64,000 nt of DNA from Clostridium sp. (GTDB lineage Bacteria > Bacillota > Clostridia > Lachnospirales > Lachnospiraceae), in assembly GCA_023667695.1 (NCBI GenBank), contig JAMOZY010000010.1, forward strand, positions 36,308 to 100,307, read 5' to 3'. Of the stretch, positions 58,403 through 64,000 are shown piece after piece; positions within the stretch are counted from its first letter, which is position 1, and each line of letters starts with the position of its first letter. Under the pieces are notes generated by a model, which was not told the origin of the DNA, searched no databases, and saw only the letters and a list, made by a program, of their open reading frames with translations. The translations under genes were made by a program, and so were the position numbers.

Positions 58403-59117
58403 GTTAATCAAGCGTGCCAAGGAGGGAGACCAGGACGCCCGAAATCAGGTGGCATCTGAAAATCTGGGTCTGGTATGGAGTGTGGTACGCCGCTTTACAG
58501 GGCGGGGACATGATTTAGAGGATTTATATCAGATAGGCTGCATCGGACTTTTAAAATGCATCGATAAGTTTGAATTATCCTATGATGTGAAGTTTTCCAC
58601 CTATGCCGTCCCGATGATTATGGGGGAAATCAAGCGGTTTCTTCGGGATGATGGTATGGTAAAGGTCAGCCGTTCTTTAAAAGAAACAGCATATAAGGTA
58701 TATGTGACCCGGGAACGGATGGTAAACGAAAAGGGAATGGAGCCTACCCTGGAGGAGCTTGCCAGTTGTCTGGATATTGATAAGGAGGATATTGTTGTAG
58801 CCTTAGAAGCAAGCTCGGAGGTGGAGTCCATATATAAAACCATCTACCAAAATGATGGAAATTCTATTTATCTGATTGATAAATTAGTCAGTGCAGAGGA
58901 TGAAAGCCAGAAGGCTGTGAACCAACTGGCACTGGAGGAATTGATGTCCGGGCTGGATGAAAAGGAACGGAATATTATTACCATGCGGTATTTTGAGGAC
59001 AAGACACAGACGGAAATCGCAAGAGTAATGAATATTTCCCAGGTTCAGGTATCCCGTATTGAAAAAAAGGTGCTTTTGAAAATGCGGGAACAGATGTATC
59101 ATGGAAAAAGTTGCTAA
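58386..59117 (+). CDS. sigF: RNA polymerase sigma factor SigF
   Basis: 243 aa. Region 2 (RNQVASENLGLVWSVVRRFT, DLEDLYQIGCIGLLKCIDKF, FSTYAVPMIMGEIKRFLRD), region 3 and region 4 (LDEKERNIITMRYFEDKTQ, IARVMNISQVQVSRIEKKVL) are complete. Sigma F directs early forespore transcription and here follows spoIIAA-spoIIAB in the classical order. Confidence 0.95.
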   Translation: MDRTIELIKRAKEGDQDARNQVASENLGLVWSVVRRFTGRGHDLEDLYQIGCIGLLKCIDKFELSYDVKFSTYAVPMIMGEIKRFLRDDGMVKVSRSLKETAYKVYVTRERMVNEKGMEPTLEELASCLDIDKEDIVVALEASSEVESIYKTIYQNDGNSIYLIDKLVSAEDESQKAVNQLALEELMSGLDEKERNIITMRYFEDKTQTEIARVMNISQVQVSRIEKKVLLKMREQMYHGKSC

Positions 59118-59222
59118 TGAAAGTTCTTCATAGAATTCTTTCTGCTGGAAATACTACCAGAGAAAGCAGCTTCTAAGGTTGTATCGTATGTATGGAAGCA
59201 AAGAGAAGAAGGAGTGAAGGTT

Positions 59223-59462
59223 ATGGAAGGAAAACGCTATCGGTGGCTGTGGTGGATTTTAGCGGCAGCCGTATTGGCAGGAATCATCTGGTATGCAGTT
59301 GTTCAAAATCAGGCGGAAGAGCATATAGATGGTACTCTGGTATGGAATCCGGCAGATACTTTTTTAATGGGCAATCGTAATTATTGTCATTTAACAACAA
59401 TCACCAGACCTCCATTTTACAGTGAGGGGGACCTGCATCCATGTCAGAAACCATTTATCTAA
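59223..59462 (+). CDS. 79-aa membrane protein between sigF and spoVAA
   Basis: ATG 59223 with AAGGAGTG upstream; it overlaps spoVAA by 22 bases. One membrane helix (WLWWILAAAVLAGIIWYAVV) is followed by an outer tail of about 50 residues with DGTLVWNPADTFLMG and two Cys. The overlap and the setting suggest it is translated with the spoVA genes and made during sporulation. It has no counterpart in the Bacillus spoIIA-spoVA cluster that I recognise. Confidence 0.6.
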   Translation: MEGKRYRWLWWILAAAVLAGIIWYAVVQNQAEEHIDGTLVWNPADTFLMGNRNYCHLTTITRPPFYSEGDLHPCQKPFI

Positions 59463-60067
59463 ATGTACAGCAAAGCTCTGCCATACAGCGTCCGGTGGTA
59501 CGGATTGATGATGTGGCAGAGGTGTTCTGTGAAAATAAAAGCGTTAAAAATCAGGTACAGAAGATTGTTATAACGGAATTCAAGTCGGATAAGGAATTCA
59601 AGCAGGTATTTTCTACCTGTCTGTTGATTCAGATGATTACGGCTGCCGTACCGAACTGCCAGATTGTCAGTATTGGGGAAACGGATTTTATTGTATATTA
59701 CAAGCCAGTAGGGAAGCAGTCTGTCTGGAAGGACTGGCTGAAGGGAAGTATCGTCTGCCTTCTGGCATTTTTCGGCGCCGCCTTTTCCATTATGACATTT
59801 AATACGGATGTGACAACGCCGGAATTGTTTGACCAGTTGTATGAATTATTTACCGGAACTCCGGCAGAGGGACCGGGCATTCTGCAAATCACCTATTCCA
59901 TAGGATTGTTTTTCGGCGTCATTTTGTTTTTTAATCATGGAGCCAGATATAAGCTGACCAACGACCCATCACCCCTGCAGGTACAGATGCGCCAGTATGA
60001 GCAGGATGTAAATCAGGCATTTATCCTGGATGCCGAGCGGAATCAGGAGAGTAAGGATGTGGATTAG
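59441..60067 (+). CDS. spoVAA: Stage V sporulation protein AA
   Basis: 208 aa. The N-terminal domain has a beta-rich repeat pattern (YLNVQQSSAIQRPVVRIDDV, IQMITAAVPNCQIVSIGETD), followed by membrane helices (SIVCLLAFFGAAFSIMTF, ILQITYSIGLFFGVILFF). This matches SpoVAA, part of the inner-membrane channel complex for dipicolinic acid uptake and release in spores. It overlaps spoVAB. Confidence 0.88.
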   Translation: MSETIYLNVQQSSAIQRPVVRIDDVAEVFCENKSVKNQVQKIVITEFKSDKEFKQVFSTCLLIQMITAAVPNCQIVSIGETDFIVYYKPVGKQSVWKDWLKGSIVCLLAFFGAAFSIMTFNTDVTTPELFDQLYELFTGTPAEGPGILQITYSIGLFFGVILFFNHGARYKLTNDPSPLQVQMRQYEQDVNQAFILDAERNQESKDVD

Positions 60068-60482
60068 ATATATAGGGATGGCAGTTATCGGACTGGCAGC
60101 AGGGGGTGCCATAGCAGGCGCATATGTGGCATTTATTGCTTCTCTTGGAGTCTATACCAGACTGGAGGGGTGGGCGAATTATGGAAAACGGACCTTACGG
60201 ACGGAAACCTTAATCTTACTTGGAACGACCCTTGGAAATCTGATTACACTGTATGAAATCCCTTTGCATATCGGGCAGGTGGGACTGGCTGTCTGCGGTT
60301 TGTTTTTTGGTATTTTTACCGGCTGTCTGGCTGCCGCTCTTGCAGATGTGGTAAAGCTGTTTCCGATTTTGTGCCGCAGAATCGGGCTGCGGAAGGGACT
60401 GCCTTATATTATCGCAGCAGTGGGGATTGGAAAAGCAGTAGGAAGCTGGATTCAGTTTTTCTGTTTTCAGACTCCGCAATGA
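60057..60482 (+). CDS. spoVAB: Stage V sporulation protein AB
   Basis: 141 aa from ATG 60057 (AGGAGAGTAAGG upstream). Four membrane segments; IAGAYVAFIASLGVYTRL, ETLILLGTTLGNLITLYE and GIFTGCLAAALADVVKLFPI are typical of SpoVAB. It acts with SpoVAA and SpoVAC in the spore inner membrane. Confidence 0.9.
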   Translation: MWIRYIGMAVIGLAAGGAIAGAYVAFIASLGVYTRLEGWANYGKRTLRTETLILLGTTLGNLITLYEIPLHIGQVGLAVCGLFFGIFTGCLAAALADVVKLFPILCRRIGLRKGLPYIIAAVGIGKAVGSWIQFFCFQTPQ

Positions 60483-60541
60483 CCGGAGCGCAGAGGCTGA
60501 TATCCGGAAACTGGAAACATAGATAAGGAGGTGAAGAATAT

Positions 60542-61003
60542 ATGCAGCAGGAACCCAGCAATCAGGAATATAATGAATATGTAAAACAGGTAACGCCAAA
60601 GCATAATTGTGCATTAAATTGTCTGAAGGCGTTTCTGGTAGGCGGTATCATCTGTACCATAGGCGAAGGAATCAGTCAGTTGCTGCAGAATCAGTTCAGC
60701 CTGGGAAAGGATGATGCAGGAAGCTATGTATCGATGCTTTTGGTTGCGCTTAGTGTTATTTTTACTGGTTTTAACCTGTATGGTTCCATTGCCAAGTTCG
60801 GCGGCGCCGGTGCATTGGTTCCGATTACCGGATTTGCCAATTCTGTGGCAGCGCCATGTATCGAATATCAGAAGGAAGGACAGGTATTTGGCATCGGTGT
60901 AAAGGTATTTACCATTGCCGGTCCGGTTATCCTGTATGGAATCTTTACCAGCTTTGTACTGGGCTTGATTTATTGGTCCGGCGGAATGTTCGGCTGGTGG
61001 TAG
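60542..61003 (+). CDS. spoVAC: Stage V sporulation protein AC
   Basis: 153 aa, ATG 60542 with AAGGAGGTG upstream. KHNCALNCLKAFLVGGIICT, KFGGAGALVPITGFANSVAA and YQKEGQVFGIGVKVFTIAGP are characteristic. SpoVAC is a mechanosensitive channel component needed for dipicolinic acid movement. The operon ends here: a terminator follows, and spoVAD and spoVAE are not found downstream in this window. Confidence 0.93.
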   Translation: MQQEPSNQEYNEYVKQVTPKHNCALNCLKAFLVGGIICTIGEGISQLLQNQFSLGKDDAGSYVSMLLVALSVIFTGFNLYGSIAKFGGAGALVPITGFANSVAAPCIEYQKEGQVFGIGVKVFTIAGPVILYGIFTSFVLGLIYWSGGMFGWW

Positions 61004-61025
61004 TAATCGGGATGATTTGGAACAG

Positions 61026-61077
61026 GGACAGACAGGGAAGCAGCTGCAAAAGCATCTGTTTCTCTGTCTGTTTTTTT
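61026..61077 (+). terminator. Terminator of the spoVA operon
   Basis: ACAGACAGGGAAGCAGCTGC pairs with GCATCTGTTTCTCTGTCTGT over AAAA, with a few mismatches, followed by seven T. Confidence 0.75.
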
Positions 61078-61201
61078 GCTTTGTCAACTGGTGGTTTACC
61101 AAAGAACAACCATGGTTGGTTGCTATTTTCGCGCAAATATAGCAAAGTGATAGAGACAATTTGGAAAAACGAAGTAATCATATGTAAATATCTGCAAAAT
61201 C

Positions 61202-61230
61202 TTGCAAAGAGGAAAGCAAATGTTTATGAT
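61202..61230 (+). promoter_or_regulatory. Promoter of the XRE regulator gene
   Basis: TTGCAA (61202-61207), 17 nt, TATGAT (61225-61230), 35 bases before the start codon. Confidence 0.6.
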
Positions 61231-61264
61231 ACTATTACAGGAAAGATAATACTGGAGGAGCAGG

Positions 61265-62008
61265 ATGACATTAGGAGAAAGAATTCTGAAGCTGAGGAAG
61301 GCAGAGCATATGTCCCAGGAGGAGCTGGCGGAATGTGTAGAAGTCAGTAAGCAGTCAGTATCAAAATGGGAGCTGGACAAGGCTGTGCCAAATGTGGAAA
61401 AGGTGATACGTTTGTGTGATGTATTTGATATCAGTACGGATTATCTGCTACGAGGAGAAGCTGCAGCCGTTCCATCCGATGTGGAACCGGAGAAAACTGC
61501 GTTAACGGAAGAGGAAGGCAGGAACCGGAAAGAACGGGGACGGTTGACGGAAAAAGCTTCTCAAAGAAAAATCTGGAAGGGGTTATTATGGCTCAGTATA
61601 TGTGTCACGATTATTATGGCGGTGTTCACCTGTCAGATTGTAATAGTTGATACCATAGGAAGTAAAGGAGATACCGAGCGTAAACTGGCAGTTGTCGGAG
61701 AAATCTATACACAGCTGACCCTGGCAGATGTGACTTCTTATACAGAGGAAGCAGGATTTGTGACCAGGAGATTATGGCTTGATTTAGATGGGGTACACAC
61801 CGGAGATTATATTTATGGTTATGTAAATCCTAAAAATCCAGGGTATATAAGCTATCCATATCATTCTTCTGCCTGTGTTGGATTAGCAGTAGGACTTGGT
61901 ATTGCACTGGTTTGTTCCGGCATTTTTGGGTGGCTGGTATGGAAAAGCAGAAAAGAGGGGCAGAAGGAAATGGAAGCGAATACGGAGGACGGAGAGGCAG
62001 ATGAATAA
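61265..62008 (+). CDS. XRE-family regulator with membrane helices
   Basis: 247 aa. The N-terminal HTH (LGERILKLRKAEHMSQEELA, VSKQSVSKWELDKAVPNVEK, DISTDYLLRGE) is the common Firmicutes type. A charged linker leads to two membrane helices (about 103-122 and 200-222) with an outer loop of about 75 residues (YTQLTLADVTSYTEEAGFVT). It may sense an envelope signal and regulate the lipoprotein gene that overlaps its 3' end. Confidence 0.82.
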   Translation: MTLGERILKLRKAEHMSQEELAECVEVSKQSVSKWELDKAVPNVEKVIRLCDVFDISTDYLLRGEAAAVPSDVEPEKTALTEEEGRNRKERGRLTEKASQRKIWKGLLWLSICVTIIMAVFTCQIVIVDTIGSKGDTERKLAVVGEIYTQLTLADVTSYTEEAGFVTRRLWLDLDGVHTGDYIYGYVNPKNPGYISYPYHSSACVGLAVGLGIALVCSGIFGWLVWKSRKEGQKEMEANTEDGEADE

Positions 62009-62570
62009 AATCAGAACATGTATGGCAATCGGAACCAGTATTATTTTTGTCTGGCTTTTAGGTGGGTGTATGAAGCAAACAGAAGTGCCGGAGCCAGGCC
62101 TATACGAAGAAAGCACCGGAGATAAAAATCCTTATGAGTATGAAGTCGATTATCAGATTCCGGAAGGGCTGTACGCTTCCGGCAGCGGTGATGATTATAT
62201 AATTTATTATAATGAAGATGAAACAGAAACCTATACTGCCTGGGTATGGACCTGCTATGATACTATGGAGCAGTACCTGCTGAGCCGGTATTCAGATTGC
62301 CGAACGATGTTTCCGGATAACAGCGAGATTTCTTCGGCACCCATAGAAGAAATAATAGGGGATTATACAGTAAACTATATTACAGTGTCTTATACAAGAA
62401 AATACGGGGATGCGCTGTATACCTATCAGCGTATCTATGCGGGAGTATATCTGCCAGAAGGAATACTATTCGAGCTGGAAGCAGAAACCATGGAGGATGG
62501 TGATTTTGGATTTGAGAAGCTGCGTCCCTTCTTTGAAGAGCTGACCGTAAAAAAACAGTCGGATTTATAA
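62001..62570 (+). CDS. Lipoprotein of unknown function
   Basis: 189 aa from ATG 62001 (GGAGAGGC upstream), overlapping the regulator stop. The signal peptide ends at a LLGGC lipobox (Cys about residue 22). The mature part is acidic and Tyr-rich (IPEGLYASGSGDDYIIYYN, ETYTAWVWTCYDTMEQYLLS). No recognised domain. The overlap with the membrane-bound regulator suggests a sensing pair. Confidence 0.75.
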   Translation: MNKIRTCMAIGTSIIFVWLLGGCMKQTEVPEPGLYEESTGDKNPYEYEVDYQIPEGLYASGSGDDYIIYYNEDETETYTAWVWTCYDTMEQYLLSRYSDCRTMFPDNSEISSAPIEEIIGDYTVNYITVSYTRKYGDALYTYQRIYAGVYLPEGILFELEAETMEDGDFGFEKLRPFFEELTVKKQSDL

Positions 62571-62594
62571 TTTATAATTGCATAAAAAAATAAG

Positions 62595-62786
62595 TTGACT
62601 TTGCACAGAGATTACGTTATACTCTAATAGTTGTTTGTAAAAAGAAAGCAGGGTATCCACTCTCACCTTAGCGCAAGGGCGACTCGGGTTCATAAGAAAA
62701 AGCAGGGAACATGGGCTTTTTATGTGGTGGATAGCGATGCAATCCACTTTTTTTGTATGTTGAAATATTATTGGAGGTGTACTACT
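62595..62786 (+). promoter_or_regulatory. infC operon promoter and regulatory leader
   Basis: TTGACT (62595-62600), 17 nt, TATACT (62618-62623) starts a leader of about 155 nt. It contains several hairpins and ends in a terminator GTGGAT-AGCGATGCA-ATCCAC plus seven T (62727-62754), just before the infC ribosome binding site. This is the layout of the Firmicutes infC-rpmI-rplT leader, where ribosomal protein L20 promotes premature termination. Confidence 0.75.
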
Positions 62787-63293
62787 ATTAGCGATTTAAT
62801 GATTAACGAACAAATCAGGGACAAAGAAGTACGTGTAATTGGTGAAGATGGTGAACAGCTTGGGATTATGTCATCGAAGGATGCATTAAAGCTTGCCAGG
62901 GAAGCGGAGTTGGATTTAATTAAAATTGCACCGACAGCGAAGCCGCCAGTATGCAAGATTGTGGATTATGGTAAGTACCGTTATGAGCAGGTACGAAAGG
63001 AAAAGGAAGCAAAGAAAAAGCAAAAGACCATTGACATCAAGGAAATCCGTTTTTCTCCCAATATTGATACCAATGATTTGAATACGAAAATCAATCAGGC
63101 ACGGAAGTTTTTGACCAAGGGAGACAAGGTGAAGGTTTCCATTCGGTTCCGGGGAAGAGAATTGGCACATACGGAAATTGGTGTTGATATCCTGAATAAC
63201 TTTGCAGCAAAGTTAGAAGATGTGGCAGTAGTGGAAAAGCCGGCAAAGGTAGAAGGAAGAAGCATGGTAATGTTTTTAGCTGAAAAACGTTAA
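62787..63293 (+). CDS. infC: Translation initiation factor IF-3, ATT start codon
   Basis: 168 aa. No ATG/GTG/TTG lies near the ribosome binding site TTGGAGGTG (62771-62779) in this frame; ATT at 62787 does, 9 bases after GGAGG, and gives ISDLMINEQIRDKEVRVIGE. The first in-frame ATG (62799) is 21 bases away. IF-3 motifs are complete: LKLAREAELDLIKIAPTAKP, CKIVDYGKYRYE, KEIRFSPNIDTNDLNTKI and VKVSIRFRGRE. AUU starts occur in E. coli infC, where IF-3 discriminates against its own start codon, and probably serve self-regulation here too. Confidence 0.93.
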   Translation: MSDLMINEQIRDKEVRVIGEDGEQLGIMSSKDALKLAREAELDLIKIAPTAKPPVCKIVDYGKYRYEQVRKEKEAKKKQKTIDIKEIRFSPNIDTNDLNTKINQARKFLTKGDKVKVSIRFRGRELAHTEIGVDILNNFAAKLEDVAVVEKPAKVEGRSMVMFLAEKR

Positions 63294-63327
63294 ATTCAAA
63301 TAGACGATATATGAAGGAGGAAGTAAC

Positions 63328-63525
63328 ATGCCAAAATTAAAGACAAAGAAAGCAGCAGCAAAGCGCTTCAAGAAAACAGGAACTGGTAAGCTTAAGAGAA
63401 TGAAGGCATATAAGAGCCATATCTTAACAAAAAAGACGACTAAGAGAAAGAGAAATCTTAGAAAAGCAACCATGACGGATGCAACCAATGTTAAGACAAT
63501 GAAGAAGATTTTACCATATATCTAA
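63328..63525 (+). CDS. rpmI: Ribosomal protein L35
   Basis: 65 aa: [20 protein letters not shown] followed by the basic core [18 protein letters not shown], the typical bL35. It binds the large subunit near L20. ATG 63328 follows GAAGGAGGAAG. Confidence 0.97.
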   Translation: MPKLKTKKAAAKRFKKTGTGKLKRMKAYKSHILTKKTTKRKRNLRKATMTDATNVKTMKKILPYI

Positions 63526-63542
63526 GATAGGAGGAAGCGGGA

Positions 63543-63896
63543 ATGGCAAGAGTAAAAGGCGGTATGAACGCTAAGAAAAAGCATAATCGGGTATTAAAGC
63601 TGGCAAAGGGCTATCGAGGAGCCAGGTCCAAGCAATATAGAGTAGCGAAGCAGTCTGTCATGAGAGGCTTGACCTCCTCATATGCCGGACGTAAGCAGAG
63701 AAAGAGACAATTCAGACAGTTATGGATTGCCCGTATCAATGCAGCAGCAAGAATGAATGGTATCTCCTATAGCAAGCTGATGCATGGCTTAAAGACGGCC
63801 GGAGTTGATATCAACCGGAAGATGCTTTCTGAAATGGCAATCAGTGATGCAGATGGTTTTGCAAAATTAGTGGATGTTGCAAAGGCAAATATCTAA
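63543..63896 (+). CDS. rplT: Ribosomal protein L20
   Basis: 117 aa: [40 protein letters not shown] and [20 protein letters not shown] are bL20. Besides assembling the large subunit, L20 acts as repressor of this operon by binding the leader. ATG 63543 is preceded by AGGAGGAAG. Confidence 0.97.
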   Translation: MARVKGGMNAKKKHNRVLKLAKGYRGARSKQYRVAKQSVMRGLTSSYAGRKQRKRQFRQLWIARINAAARMNGISYSKLMHGLKTAGVDINRKMLSEMAISDADGFAKLVDVAKANI

Positions 63897-63917
63897 TATA
63901 GAGTTTTATTGAATAAG

Positions 63918-63947
63918 AATTCCCAGAACGAAAATGTTTTGGGAATT
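63918..63947 (+). terminator. Terminator of the infC-rpmI-rplT operon
   Basis: AATTCCCA-g-AAC pairs with GTT-t-TGGGAATT over GAAAAT, followed by six or more T. Confidence 0.8.
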
Positions 63948-63973
63948 TTTTTGTGTAGCATCTTTTAATAAAC

Positions 63974-63990
63974 CACCTGCTATGCAGGTG
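63974..63990. repeat. Perfect 7-bp hairpin at the window edge
   Basis: CACCTGC-TAT-GCAGGTG, a tight hairpin with a 3-base loop. It may be the edge of a REP-like or IS200/IS605-type element, but the sequence stops 10 bases later. Confidence 0.35.
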
Positions 63991-64000
63991 TGTCCACAGT

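Overview
The window looks like low-GC Firmicutes DNA, most likely a spore-forming gut Lachnospiraceae (Roseburia / Eubacterium rectale / Blautia-like). The evidence is an intact spoIIAA-spoIIAB-sigF operon followed by spoVAA-AB-AC, addB-addA, an infC-rpmI-rplT operon with a long leader, strong AGGAGG ribosome binding sites, and a preference for ATG with frequent GTG/TTG starts. The genus is an inference from gene style; no rRNA is present.

Positions 1 to about 41,060 are an integrative and conjugative element (ICE) whose left end lies outside the window. In order it carries: a partial nuclease and small ORFs; a HicAB toxin-antitoxin; ParA/ParB with a Cys-rich partner; a P-loop protein, a helical protein and an ArdC antirestriction protein that end in the same C-terminal peptide; a Toprim primase-like protein; a hairpin-rich oriT candidate; a MobC accessory protein, MobP relaxase and VirD4/TraG coupling protein; and membrane parts of a Gram-positive type IV secretion system (VirB2-like, VirB6-like, PrgI, a large anchored protein). 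A Big2 lipoprotein and a thioester/SpaA adhesin follow, then SSB, a split VirB4, a C39-like peptidase and an HTH regulator. Near the right end are a divergent XRE switch, a 608-aa repeat protein, and a large serine recombinase.

Two AT-rich cargo blocks interrupt the ICE. The first (about 17.3-19.5 kb) holds a SEFIR/TIR protein, a DUF4760-like membrane partner and a type I toxin-antitoxin candidate. The second (about 30.1-36.0 kb, mostly minus strand) holds a membrane STAND-like NTPase, gene debris, an XRE regulator and an SF1 helicase-nuclease fusion. Both resemble defence cargo. A second type I toxin-antitoxin candidate lies at 28.6-28.9 kb.

The ICE appears to have inserted into the 3' part of a nitrate/taurine-type ABC permease gene. 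Its truncated remainder (41,043-41,753, minus) abuts the recombinase, with its ATPase partner next to it. The rest is chromosome: topB, a beta-helix acyltransferase-like protein, an FMN_bind-like protein, addBA, queF, folC, a TPR protein, the sporulation cluster, an XRE regulator with a lipoprotein, and the infC operon.

The observations I rate highest are: (1) a conserved C-terminal peptide (MLLEAQAEQGM) shared by three unrelated adjacent ICE proteins, with a weaker version on a fourth, possibly a conjugative translocation tag; (2) a perfect 16-bp palindrome, GTTGCGACGTCGCAAC, found in three ICE genes, always in the frame that encodes VATSQ and possibly a ParB or other binding site; (3) the SEFIR + DUF4760 pair and the STAND and helicase-nuclease genes as candidate defence systems.
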